DNA of 64,000 nucleotides. Source: Caballeronia sp. SBC1 (GTDB lineage Bacteria; Pseudomonadota; Gammaproteobacteria; Burkholderiales; Burkholderiaceae). Of the stretch, positions 1 to 8,697 are shown in pieces. Under the pieces are notes generated by a model. That model was not told where the DNA came from and ran no database searches. It was given only the letters and a program-made list of their open reading frames with translations. Both the position numbers and the translations under genes were made by a program. Where the stretch lies: NCBI RefSeq assembly GCF_011493005.1, contig NZ_CP049157.1, forward strand, positions 248,001-312,000. Direction: 5' to 3'. The stretch's first letter is position 1, and every line of letters starts with the position of its first letter.

Positions 1-966
1 GACGATCTTCCCGGCCGCACGGTTCTCCTCCATGCAGCGGTGCGCTTCGACAATCTCGTCAAGCTTGAAGATCTTGCCCGGATTGATGCGCAAGGTGCCG
101 GCTTCGACCAGTTGGGTGAGCTCTGCAAGCGGCATCATCATGAACTCGCTCGTGCCGCCGTCATAGGTGGTGAGACTGACCGTGCTTGGGATCACCTCCA
201 TCGGGCTGAACTCGGAGAACGACCAGGCGTTGCCCACCATGCCGGTCATGCACACAATGCCGCGTGGTCGCGCGCAACGCAGCGAGTCCGCAAGCGTCGA
301 TGTGCCAACCAGTTCCAGCACCTTGTCGACGCCGCCTGACGAGACTTCGCGGACCTGTTCCGCGATGGCGCCGATATCGATCACGACCTGGTCCGCGCCG
401 TTTTCCCGCAGCAGGTCGCTGCGCGCCGGGTTGCGCGTGGTCGCTATGACGACTGCGCCATGATGCTTCGCGATCGCGGCCGCCGCGAGTCCTACCGAGG
501 TCGTGCCGCCGCGAATCAGCAGACGCTCGCCTTCAGTGAGCCGCAGCGCTCTCACGAGCGATCCCCATGCGGTTTGCAGCATTTCCGGCATCGCCCCAAG
601 TGTTTCCCATGGCAGCGACGATTTGAACGGCTGCACCTGGCTGGCCGGCACGCAGGTGTACTCGGCATAGCTGCCATCAAACTGCCGTCCCATGCCGCCC
701 ATCACCGTTGCGACAGCATCGCCCGGCCGAAATTCGCCACCGGGTGCGGCCTCGACGATGCCGACCGCTTCGATGCCAAGGATGCGGGGAAATTTCACGC
801 CGGGTGAGAGCCCCTGGCGCGTGAATAGCTCGGAGCGGTTCAGTCCGAACGCTCTCACGCGGATCAGCACGTCGCCGCTGCGTGGCGTTGGCACCGGGCG
901 GGTTTCGAGCTTCAATACTTCAGGGCCGCCCGCTTCGTAGATTACTGCTGCTTTCATGTTGGTCAT
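1..966 (-). CDS. zinc-independent quinone oxidoreductase (MDR family), C-terminus cut by window edge
   Basis: This reading frame runs from an ATG at 966, with GAGGAG a few bases upstream, to the left window edge, giving 322 codons. It reads as an NAD(P)H:quinone oxidoreductase of the medium-chain dehydrogenase/reductase superfamily. The N-terminal GroES-like part has the usual GLNRSEL and [10 protein letters not shown] stretches. A Rossmann segment [12 protein letters not shown] would bind NADPH. The visible end AAGKIV normally lies only a few residues from the C-terminus, so little is missing. No zinc-ligand cysteines are seen, as expected for the quinone reductase branch. Substrate unknown. 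Confidence 0.85.
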   Translation of the reverse strand, partial: MTNMKAAVIYEAGGPEVLKLETRPVPTPRSGDVLIRVRAFGLNRSELFTRQGLSPGVKFPRILGIEAVGIVEAAPGGEFRPGDAVATVMGGMGRQFDGSYAEYTCVPASQVQPFKSSLPWETLGAMPEMLQTAWGSLVRALRLTEGERLLIRGGTTSVGLAAAAIAKHHGAVVIATTRNPARSDLLRENGADQVVIDIGAIAEQVREVSSGGVDKVLELVGTSTLADSLRCARPRGIVCMTGMVGNAWSFSEFSPMEVIPSTVSLTTYDGGTSEFMMMPLAELTQLVEAGTLRINPGKIFKLDEIVEAHRCMEENRAAGKIV

Positions 967-1056
967 CGTCAGCTCCTCTGACATCCGCTGCGCCGGGGCA
1001 AGTGGCCGCCGGCCGAGAACGTCTATCGACGCACTCCGGCGGCCTCCGGAGGCCGC

Positions 1057-1308
1057 CTAAGGCGGACAGTCCTCCCCTACCCATTTGGCAAACAGATCGA
1101 TTCGGGATTGAACCCAGGGGCCTTCTCCCTTAGGCGGTGGGGGCGGCATGACAGCGCCACCAATGCCGCGAATCCGGTCGAAGATCTCAGTGGCATGGGT
1201 CTTGACGTCGTCATAACTTGCCAGGTTGAACGCCTTGCTCATTGCCTGAATATCACGCTGCGTGAAAAGCGGTCGGATATCGGTCTCGAAGCTGGTCAGC
1301 TTGCTCAT
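1057..1308 (-). CDS. small conserved protein of unknown function (83 aa)
   Basis: An 83-residue protein with a strong AGGAGG ribosome site just upstream of its ATG. It begins with SFETDIRPLF-type sequence, then a YDDVKTHA segment, a proline-rich stretch and a WVQSRIDLFAKWV end. The order IRPLF, YDDV, then a tryptophan-rich C-terminus resembles a small soluble protein I associate with many bacteria but cannot name. There is no signal peptide, no membrane segment and no CxxCH haem motif. It lies between the quinone oxidoreductase and the hydrolase, all on the minus strand, so the three could share a transcript. Confidence 0.6.
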   Translation of the reverse strand: MSKLTSFETDIRPLFTQRDIQAMSKAFNLASYDDVKTHATEIFDRIRGIGGAVMPPPPPKGEGPWVQSRIDLFAKWVGEDCPP

Positions 1309-1467
1309 TGCGCCTCCTCGCTCGACCCGGGATCGCCAGTCAGAGCACCTCGAAGATATTGTAGATCGGCCCGTCCGCGGGTCGAGCGCCCTTCAGTCAA
1401 ACCGGGTGCAGGCTTCGCCTGGCTAAGGGCTTATCGATTGATTGCAGGGCGAAGCTTGTCTCTTTGC

Positions 1468-2460
1468 TCAAAGAAAGGCCTTGAGAGCGTTTGCAAGCGC
1501 CTCGGGCTGTTCCTCTGGAACAAAGTGGCCACAGTCTGGGATCACTACGGAGACGACGTTCTCGAAATAAGGGCTCAGCGAATCCCCCATATTCGGAATT
1601 GAATGCGCGCCGCCAACTGCCAACAGAGGAATATCGAGCTTGCTCCTGAACCGCTTCTTATTGAAATCCATGTCTTCGACAATTCGCCTACAGTAGTCGA
1701 AAGCAGCATCCATCCTTCCCTCTCGCGCATATGCCCGCACGTAGGCGGCAACATCGGCCGGCGGGATCGCGCCGGGCTTATAAACCTTGTTCTTGAACCA
1801 CCATCCGACATAGAGGTCTTCTTTGCCGTTAGTGAGTTCGACGGGCAGGTCAGGAAGCATCTGGAAAATGAAATTCCACTTTCTCTTGTAGTCGGACAGT
1901 TGGATATCGTCCAATAACGTGACGCCGGGAATTCCTGCATCGATCAGCGTGAGAGACTTAAAATCCTGTTTGAAGAGAAGCGCCCAGCTATACGCCACCC
2001 ATGCGCCGAAATCGTGAGCCACGACGTGCAGCGGAGCGCCCAGCGTGGCGACAAATTCGTGAAAGACTCTCGCGACATTCTCAGTTGTCGCAGGCGCTGA
2101 AAGCAGCCCGGAGTCGCCGAAACCCGGTAGGTCCGCGGGCACGCTTTGAAACTGGCCAGAAAGGAACGGAATTAACCTGTTCCAGGAAACGCGCGTCTGC
2201 GGAAACCCTGAAATCATCAGGATTTTGTCGCCGTTTCCGATTCGACTGTACGCGATTTTCTTTGCTTCGACTCTCGCATCCACGGATGCCGGATTTGGAT
2301 CGCTTGCCTCGGTCGCGCCGCCGGTCAAGCCAAGTTCCGCGCCCGCGCTCGACACACCGGCTGGCCCAATACCGTACTCCGGAAATGTGTGCCGATACAG
2401 CGATTCGTTGGCGTCGCCTTCAACCTCGATCTGTTCGGCATCACGACCAGGATGCACCAT
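1468..2460 (-). CDS. alpha/beta hydrolase, epoxide hydrolase/dehalogenase type
   Basis: A 330-residue alpha/beta hydrolase. The ATG at 2460 has AGGAGG about five bases upstream, so the roughly 65-residue N-terminal extension before the hydrolase core looks real. The core has an oxyanion-side GFPQTR, then DLPGFGDS, and a nucleophile elbow VVAHDFGAW in which Asp150 takes the place of serine. This is the arrangement of soluble epoxide hydrolases and haloacid/fluoroacetate dehalogenases. The catalytic His lies in GHFVPEEQPE near the C-terminus. The natural substrate cannot be read from the sequence. What the extension does is unknown. Confidence 0.8.
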   Translation of the reverse strand: MVHPGRDAEQIEVEGDANESLYRHTFPEYGIGPAGVSSAGAELGLTGGATEASDPNPASVDARVEAKKIAYSRIGNGDKILMISGFPQTRVSWNRLIPFLSGQFQSVPADLPGFGDSGLLSAPATTENVARVFHEFVATLGAPLHVVAHDFGAWVAYSWALLFKQDFKSLTLIDAGIPGVTLLDDIQLSDYKRKWNFIFQMLPDLPVELTNGKEDLYVGWWFKNKVYKPGAIPPADVAAYVRAYAREGRMDAAFDYCRRIVEDMDFNKKRFRSKLDIPLLAVGGAHSIPNMGDSLSPYFENVVSVVIPDCGHFVPEEQPEALANALKAFL

Positions 2461-2774
2461 CCGCGCCTCCTATTGATATCCGGAATATCTCAAGCCTTCA
2501 TCGAGTATCTTAGGTGGCGCGAATGGCCCAGCAAAGTCGGCACGTCGAGAAACAGATTTCCAATAATGGAAACAACATTGAGCTAACCGAGCCTATAAAA
2601 ATGTATCGGCGATGTGTTTTTACGACCCACCCGCTGCGACCCGCAGGCGTGACAGAAACCGATCCGTAACCCTGCCTGCTGACGAGGCGTTCAGCGCGCC
2701 TCCTGATCCGCAGCAATCGGACTTCTGATCTTCATCGCGCTCGGAGTCGGACCTTGAGCTCGCCGCGCTGGCAC
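2461..2774. other. intergenic region without a supported gene
   Basis: About 310 bases between the hydrolase start and the acyltransferase stop. It carries the hydrolase ribosome site at its left end and AT-rich DNA around 2560-2620 that could hold the hydrolase promoter. A 68-codon open frame on the minus strand has no family resemblance or convincing ribosome site, so it is not called. Confidence 0.5.
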
Positions 2775-3911
2775 CTAGTGCGCGTGCTCAGGTTGCCGAA
2801 TCGGACGCGGTGAGCGCGAGGTCTTATACGCTTTGCGAAGGTACGCACACAAGGGCTTTTCGATGGACAGGAAGCTGAAGATCGACACGGCCGTTAGCAC
2901 GAGCAAAAATCCCACGAATGGCGCAGGAGCAGTAGCAACGCTCGGGAACAGCATCTTTGCATACTTGAAAAGCGGCACATGGAGGATGTAGAACGCGAAA
3001 CTCGACTCCCCAAGCAGGACCATGGGCTTGCTCCCCAACCAGCCGCTAAGCAGCCCTTTCGCGCGTGCCAGACAGTATAAAAGCAGGAAAAAGGCGGGGA
3101 ACAGCAACGCCTTGGCCAACACGTGATTGGCAAGCACGATGACCGCGACTGCTGCAGCCAAAGCCGCGAAAGCGGCCACGTCGAAGATAAATGCCTTAGC
3201 CATGCCCTGACTTAAATAAAGACGCGCCATGCATATCCCGGCAATAAACTCGCCTATACGAAGCACCGGCATGAAGTTGACCAGTTCTCGCAGCCAATAC
3301 GCCTGTCCCAATGAAGATGGCAGGAACGAAAGCATCAACGTGGGGAGAACGGAAAATAACCAGCACGCGCCGATCAAACTCAACAGCACGCCAACGCTGC
3401 GATTTTTCAGGAACGCAAACAGGAAGGGAAACGACGCGTAGAAGACCGCTTCCGCGGACAGCGACCATCCGGGCGTATTCCAGGCGTTCGCGGTGGCCGG
3501 CGTCCAGGCTTGCAATAGCGTCAGGGAAATCACACCGTAAAACGCAAGCCGCGCATAGAGACCGGCCGAGTGACCGTGCAAGGCGGCAAGATTCGAATAG
3601 ACGAGCGGCGCGAATACGATCCAGCCCAACAAATAGATCGGGTAGATTTTGGCGAACCGGGAAAAATAGAACTGTCGTACGGCAAGCGCCTCTGCCCCGC
3701 TCATTTCCGGATGAGTGTAGGTGAGGATGAACCCGGAAAGAACGAAGAATAATTCGACGGGGTCACCCGAATTCTCATAGAAATAAAATGGCGAAATCCC
3801 TAACGACGCGGCGACATCTGGCGACAGGTGATAGAGCGCAACGCTCAACGCTGCCAGGAAGCGAACGCCGGTTAACGCGGGAATGACTGGCCTTCTTGCA
3901 ACTGTTGTCAT
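2775..3911 (-). CDS. acyltransferase 3 family membrane protein (OafA/YrhL-like)
   Basis: A 378-residue integral membrane protein. The N-terminus has the family signature LTGVRFLAALSVALYH, then SGDPVELFFVLSGFILTY, then RQFYFSRFAKIYPIYLLG. These match the acyltransferase-3 family, which moves acetyl or other acyl groups onto sugars or lipids across the inner membrane. About ten hydrophobic segments follow, with TPGWSLSAEAVFY and an arginine-rich cytoplasmic C-terminus. No neighbour indicates the acceptor. There is no clear Shine-Dalgarno sequence ahead of the ATG at 3911. Confidence 0.87.
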   Translation of the reverse strand: MTTVARRPVIPALTGVRFLAALSVALYHLSPDVAASLGISPFYFYENSGDPVELFFVLSGFILTYTHPEMSGAEALAVRQFYFSRFAKIYPIYLLGWIVFAPLVYSNLAALHGHSAGLYARLAFYGVISLTLLQAWTPATANAWNTPGWSLSAEAVFYASFPFLFAFLKNRSVGVLLSLIGACWLFSVLPTLMLSFLPSSLGQAYWLRELVNFMPVLRIGEFIAGICMARLYLSQGMAKAFIFDVAAFAALAAAVAVIVLANHVLAKALLFPAFFLLLYCLARAKGLLSGWLGSKPMVLLGESSFAFYILHVPLFKYAKMLFPSVATAPAPFVGFLLVLTAVSIFSFLSIEKPLCAYLRKAYKTSRSPRPIRQPEHAH

Positions 3912-4127
3912 CGTTCATTGGGTTCGCCGCGTGCCCCAGCGCGCCTGGCGGCCTTATGGTGCACGTTAAAAAAATGGAAAATTAATGCGGAATCGCGGAT
4001 TTTCGGGAAAATAAAGCGTTCTCCTTGATAGCTCGTGTTGTGTCGGAGCATCGCGATTAGCGCTCGTTTAAAGAGCGCCAGTGATTGACCCGCCGCCAGG
4101 ACGCAGTGTCTTTATCATCAGACCGCT

Positions 4128-4152
4128 TACCCGCTCAGACGTCGAGCGGGTA
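4128..4152 (-). terminator. inverted repeat downstream of the porin gene
   Basis: TACCCGCTC and GAGCGGGTA form a 9-bp stem with a 7-base loop, about 48 bases beyond the porin stop codon. A second hairpin, GCGCTC/GAGCGC, lies at 4060-4078. Neither has a strong U-tract, so termination is an inference from position. The rest of 3912-4199 holds an AT-rich patch near 3965-4020 that may be the acyltransferase promoter. Confidence 0.35.
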
Positions 4153-4199
4153 CTTAGCAAGATTTAATGAGCAAGATGAGCGCGCGAGATCTCGGGCAG

Positions 4200-5339
4200 C
4201 TAGAAACTGTGCCGCAATCCGGCCATTACGCCGAGTTGCCCAGCACCTGCGGCGGGCGTGGTGCCGCCGCCACCCTGACTCACCGTGTAGGCGGCTTTCG
4301 CGCTGTTCGCCAGATACGCGCCCTGTAAATACACAGCCGTACTCTTCGACAAGAAATAGGTCGTGCGCAGCACCTCGATCGTCCCGCGAGTGTCGTCCTG
4401 CCGGTTGACGATCCGGTAGATACCACCATCCACCAGGAACGCAGGCGTAACCGGATACGCGGCCGTCAGATAGAACTGATCCGACCTCACGTTGGGCGTG
4501 GCGGCCGAAACGGTCTCCACCCTTCGCCCAAGCCACCCACCCCCGATCTTCAGTTTTCCGATCGCTCCGTAGCCGTTCAACTGCATGCGGATATCTTTAT
4601 CGCCCGGGTTGGTCAACGCGAACGTAGGCGTACCGTCGAACAGGTTCGCCGATGCACCGGGGCCGCCGCGTTGTTCGTCGTAGGCTGCGGCAGCGCCGAA
4701 ACCGCTCCAGTCATAACGCAGCATGGCCGACCACTCGCGGCAGGTTTGTGGGCTGCCCGGCACCGCGCCGACACACGTGCCCTGCCCCGGTGAATTTCCG
4801 GTACCGGCTGAATCACGTCCAAAGGAATAGGTTGCACCCGCGGTCAGGCCGCCGAAAGTTCCCTTGTACACAACTGTGTTGTCGCTACGCGCGCTGGGCA
4901 AATACTGATCGAAGGAACCCGTGCCGCCATAGATGTCCGGGCCGAGCAGATCAGCGTCAAGGATTGCCCAGTACGTCATGGTGTACTGGCGCCCGAACGT
5001 CAGGCTGCCATACGGTCCCGTCAAACCGACCAACGCTTGCCGGCCGAAAAGGCGGCCACCCTGGTTCAGCGTCCCAGCTTTGGTATTGAAACCGCTTTCC
5101 AACGTGAAGATGGTCGACCAGCCGCCGCCAAGATCCTCAGTGCCCCGTATGCCCCATCGCGATGGCAGTTCACCAGTCACGCCCGGCATCCGTACCACGC
5201 TGTTGCCCGATGCATCGGCATGCGTTACAAACTCAACGCCCGTGTCGATAATCCCGTAAAGCGTCACATTGCTTTGCGCAAACGACGGCACCGCGTTGAT
5301 CGCGAGCAGCGCACCCAATAATGCTGTTTTGTATTTCAT
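4200..5339 (-). CDS. Gram-negative porin (OmpC-type)
   Basis: A 379-residue outer-membrane porin of the betaproteobacterial type. I chose the ATG at 5339 because the protein then starts with a clean signal peptide, MKYKTALLGALL to SFAQ, and the mature part opens with SNVTLYGIIDTGVEF, the usual first strand. An upstream in-frame ATG at 5420 would place 27 charged residues before the signal peptide. GGAG lies just ahead of 5339. The protein has LSRW-type SRWGIRGTEDLGGG, FGRQ repeats and ends in GLRHSF with the terminal phenylalanine needed for outer-membrane insertion. It follows the MFS carrier gene and may let aromatic acids enter. Confidence 0.9.
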   Translation of the reverse strand: MKYKTALLGALLAINAVPSFAQSNVTLYGIIDTGVEFVTHADASGNSVVRMPGVTGELPSRWGIRGTEDLGGGWSTIFTLESGFNTKAGTLNQGGRLFGRQALVGLTGPYGSLTFGRQYTMTYWAILDADLLGPDIYGGTGSFDQYLPSARSDNTVVYKGTFGGLTAGATYSFGRDSAGTGNSPGQGTCVGAVPGSPQTCREWSAMLRYDWSGFGAAAAYDEQRGGPGASANLFDGTPTFALTNPGDKDIRMQLNGYGAIGKLKIGGGWLGRRVETVSAATPNVRSDQFYLTAAYPVTPAFLVDGGIYRIVNRQDDTRGTIEVLRTTYFLSKSTAVYLQGAYLANSAKAAYTVSQGGGGTTPAAGAGQLGVMAGLRHSF

Positions 5340-5599
5340 GGTCTCCGAGTCCCCTGACCTGCGCTTTGGAATGCAGGTTGAAAATTTCTTGTTCCGACGA
5401 TAGTCAAGCGTGTTGCGCACTCAACCCTCCTGGTCTCAATCGTCCTGCTTTTAACTTAACGCTTGTTATTTGATAGGTATCCTTATTTATTGGCACTTTG
5501 ATCAACCCAAATCCTGCCGGTCGACCTGCGCCGGTTCTGTTAGGTCAGAGGGGACCGCTCGCCCCCACCAGAAGGTTCAATGCAAGTATGTCCAGCGGT

Positions 5600-7003
5600 C
5601 TACCGGATCGCACTGGGTATGTGCCGCCGCACGAGCGCAAGCGCGATCATCACCACCGTCATTGCCGCGCCCAACATCACCAGGTACGAAGACGCGCCAC
5701 CCGCGGTAATGACCGCGGCACCGGCGAACGCGCTGACAATCGCGCCTATCCGCCCGAATGCGAGCGCCGACGCCGTTCCGGTCGCACGCACTCCCGTCGG
5801 GTAGACGTAGGCACAAAGCGCATACATGGTGGACTGCACTGCATTGACGAACAGGCCGTGTGTGAAAAGTCCGAACATCAGCACGCTCACGTGCCGGGAA
5901 ACATCGACTGTCAGCAGTAGCCACGCGCTGGCAGCGGCGCCTGAACAACAAATGAGCAACGGCCAGCGAGAACCGAATCGCGCGATGGTGACCGCACATG
6001 CCAACGCCCCGATTGCACCGCCCAGGTTGTAGGCCGTCAGCCCGTAGCCGGCAAACTGCACCGACAAACCCTCGTTGGCCAACATGGTCGGCAACCAGCT
6101 GAACGCGGCGTAGACAGCCAGTAAACACATGAAGAACGCGCACCAGATCGCCACGGTGTCCAACGCGCGGCCGTCCTTGAAAAGCGCGGTGAATCCCACG
6201 TGCTTCTCTGAATCTCGCTCGCGCATATCTGTGAAGCTTGCATCTTTGGCGACCGGGCGCGACATGCGGCCCAGCAGCGTCACCAATTCGGCCCAGCGGT
6301 GCGGACGACGCGACAGAAAGCGTGGAGACTCAGGCAGCGCGAACAGCAGTAACACTGCCAGCACCAGCGGCAACACACCGCCGATCAGAAACAACGCGCG
6401 CCAGCCATAAGCCGGCAAGATCACGCTGGCAAACAGTCCCGCCACCATGCCACCCAGAGGCACGCAAAGGATCGTGACCGTGACCGCTATGGTGCGCAAG
6501 CGCGCGGGCGTATATTCCGCGGTCAATGTGGTGGAGGTCGGCAACGCCCCGCCTATTCCCAGTCCAGCGACGAACCGCAGTGCGGCAATCACCGCAAGGT
6601 TCGGGGCAATGCTGATCGCGCAGGTCGCCACGCCAAACACCAGCACACTACCGATCACGGCCCAGCGCCGGCCGAAACGATCGGCGAATAAACCCGCGCA
6701 GGCGCTGCCTATTCCCATGCCAATCAGTCCTGCCGCAACCACCGGGGCAAATGCGTTGCGGGCGATACCCCACTCCTTGATCAGCATGGGGATGGCGAAG
6801 CCGATCAACTGGCTGTCGAAACCATCGACAATGATCGAAAGCGCTGCCAGCAGGACAATGAGCTTCTGGAAGGTAGTGAATGGGCCGTCGTCGAGCACGC
6901 TCCCAATGTCCACTGTCTTGCTCGTGTCCTGCAGTTCCATCTCCTGATCATGTTTCGTCTGCGCAGACCCTTTGAACACAGCGGGAGGGACGTAGCTTGG
7001 CAT
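5600..7003 (-). CDS. MFS transporter, aromatic acid:H+ symporter (AAHS) type
   Basis: A 467-residue major facilitator protein with twelve predicted membrane segments. Segment 1 holds DGFDSQLIGFA, the acidic motif typical of the AAHS group (BenK, PcaK, VanK), and GLFADRFGRRWA is the loop 2-3 MFS motif. AGGAG lies nine bases before the ATG at 7003. The ORF sits downstream of the aldehyde dehydrogenase and benzoylformate decarboxylase genes on the same strand and upstream of the porin. Uptake of an aromatic acid such as mandelate, benzoylformate or benzoate is the likely role, but the exact substrate is not shown. Confidence 0.87.
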   Translation of the reverse strand: MPSYVPPAVFKGSAQTKHDQEMELQDTSKTVDIGSVLDDGPFTTFQKLIVLLAALSIIVDGFDSQLIGFAIPMLIKEWGIARNAFAPVVAAGLIGMGIGSACAGLFADRFGRRWAVIGSVLVFGVATCAISIAPNLAVIAALRFVAGLGIGGALPTSTTLTAEYTPARLRTIAVTVTILCVPLGGMVAGLFASVILPAYGWRALFLIGGVLPLVLAVLLLFALPESPRFLSRRPHRWAELVTLLGRMSRPVAKDASFTDMRERDSEKHVGFTALFKDGRALDTVAIWCAFFMCLLAVYAAFSWLPTMLANEGLSVQFAGYGLTAYNLGGAIGALACAVTIARFGSRWPLLICCSGAAASAWLLLTVDVSRHVSVLMFGLFTHGLFVNAVQSTMYALCAYVYPTGVRATGTASALAFGRIGAIVSAFAGAAVITAGGASSYLVMLGAAMTVVMIALALVRRHIPSAIR

Positions 7004-7072
7004 ATGACTGTCTCCTGGTTGTTGCGCGGGTTCTCACCGCATATCTTTATTTTCTTGAGCGAATTATTTGAG

Positions 7073-7085
7073 CGAGTGTCACTCG
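7073..7085. promoter_or_regulatory. 13-bp palindrome in the promoter region of the MFS gene
   Basis: CGAGTGTCACTCG is a perfect palindrome about its central base, in an AT-rich 190-base gap before the MFS start. TTGAGCGA occurs twice just to its left. The layout suits a repressor operator for the transporter-porin unit. No regulator gene is nearby, so the binder is unknown. Confidence 0.35.
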
Positions 7086-7193
7086 TTTACTCGCATGGCA
7101 TCCAATACCGCTTTCCGATCGATTATTTTTAGGATCGCTTACTACTTTTACTGCTCAGATGCACGCGTCTGAGCGCGCCCTAATGTCTCCCCA

Positions 7194-8645
7194 TCAGAAC
7201 GGATATTGACGCGGCGCGGTCTGCACGGTGATCCAGCGTAGATCCGTGAATTCCGCGATGCCTGCCTTGCCGCCAAAGTGGCCGAATCCGCTGCCCTTGA
7301 CACCGCCAAAAGGCATCTGCGCCTCGTCGTGTACCGTCGGACCATTGATGTGACAGATGCCCGACTCAATGCGCCTGGCAACATTCATCGCGCGCGCGAT
7401 GTCCCGGCTGAACACCGCTGAAGACAAACCGAATTCGTTGTCGTTAGCGCAAGCGATAGCCTCTTCGTCACCGTCCACGCGGACGATTCCTTTGACCGGT
7501 CCAAACGATTCGTCGTGGTAGATCCGCATGTCGGCGCTGACGTGGTCCAACAGCGTGGCCGGCATTAGCGTGTTGTCGGCCTTGCCGCCGCATAACAGCG
7601 TCGCGCCTTTCGCGAGGGCATCATCGATCAATGCATTGCATCGCGCGACAGTACTCATGTCCACAACCGAGCCGAGCACGACCGCTCCTTTGCGCGGATC
7701 GCCCAGCGGCAATTCGACGGCCCGGGCAACGAGCCTTCTTACGAACGCGTCGGCCACCTTGCGATCCACCACTATGCGTTCAGTCGACATGCAAATTTGC
7801 CCCGAGTTGGCGAACGCACCGAACACTGCTGCATCGACTGCGGCGTCAAGATCGGCGTCGTCCAGCACAAGCAGCGGCGCCTTGCCACCCAGCTCCAGCA
7901 CCGCCGGCTTGAGGTATTTCGCGCAGCTTGCAGCAATGACCTTGCCGACGCGGGTCGAACCCGTAAAGTTGACGCGCCGCACCTTGGGATGAGCAATCAT
8001 CGCTTCAACGATCAGGCCGGCATCCGCTGGTGCGTTCGTCACGAAGTTCACTACCCCCGCAGGCAACCCAGCCTCCTGCAACGCATCGATGATCAGGCCG
8101 TGCGTTGCCGGACATATCTCGGACCCTTTGAGGACGACCGTGTTGCCGCACGCGAGCGGCAGCGCGATAGCACGAACCGCAAGAATCACGGGTGCGTTCC
8201 ACGGCGCGATCCCGAGCACGACACCCGCCGGTTGCCGCACACCCATTGCCACGCTGCCAGGTACATCGGATGGAATGACTTCGCCAGCGATCTGCGTGGT
8301 GAGCGCCGCGGCCTCCATCAATCCGGACGCCGCCAGATGCACATTGAACCCGGCCCAAATAGCCGACGCCCCGGTTTCCGCCGCCATGGCGGACACAAAG
8401 GCGGCGTGCTTTTCTTCGAGGACCTGCGCGGCACGCATCAACAGCGCGCGTCGCTCGCCTGGTCCTGTAGCGGACCACGCAGGGAACGCGGTGGCTGCGG
8501 CATCGACCGCGGCGAGCGCGTCAGCCACCGATGCAGCCGGTGCGCGCGTGGCGACCTCGCCGTCCAGTGGATTCCTGCGCTCGAAGATCGCGCCGTTGGC
8601 GGCTCGTACAGGCTCGCCGTTGATCAACATGGCAATGGTTTTCAT
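7194..8645 (-). CDS. NAD(P)-dependent aldehyde dehydrogenase (benzaldehyde/vanillin type)
   Basis: A 483-residue aldehyde dehydrogenase. The start at 8645 follows AGGAGAC and gives the usual family length; the longer frame to 8735 would overlap the decarboxylase. Visible motifs are APWNAPVILAVRAIA near residue 150, the cofactor loop FTGSTRVGK, the general-base glutamate in LELGGKAP and the catalytic cysteine in SGQICMSTERI. The sequence resembles salicylaldehyde, vanillin and benzaldehyde dehydrogenases. It lies 52 bases after the benzoylformate decarboxylase gene, so oxidation of the benzaldehyde product to benzoate is the natural reading. Confidence 0.88.
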   Translation of the reverse strand: MKTIAMLINGEPVRAANGAIFERRNPLDGEVATRAPAASVADALAAVDAAATAFPAWSATGPGERRALLMRAAQVLEEKHAAFVSAMAAETGASAIWAGFNVHLAASGLMEAAALTTQIAGEVIPSDVPGSVAMGVRQPAGVVLGIAPWNAPVILAVRAIALPLACGNTVVLKGSEICPATHGLIIDALQEAGLPAGVVNFVTNAPADAGLIVEAMIAHPKVRRVNFTGSTRVGKVIAASCAKYLKPAVLELGGKAPLLVLDDADLDAAVDAAVFGAFANSGQICMSTERIVVDRKVADAFVRRLVARAVELPLGDPRKGAVVLGSVVDMSTVARCNALIDDALAKGATLLCGGKADNTLMPATLLDHVSADMRIYHDESFGPVKGIVRVDGDEEAIACANDNEFGLSSAVFSRDIARAMNVARRIESGICHINGPTVHDEAQMPFGGVKGSGFGHFGGKAGIAEFTDLRWITVQTAPRQYPF

Positions 8646-8697
8646 CGTTTGTCTCCTGATGATTTTTATGTGAGCAGTAGTCAATTTGCGACGCGCG

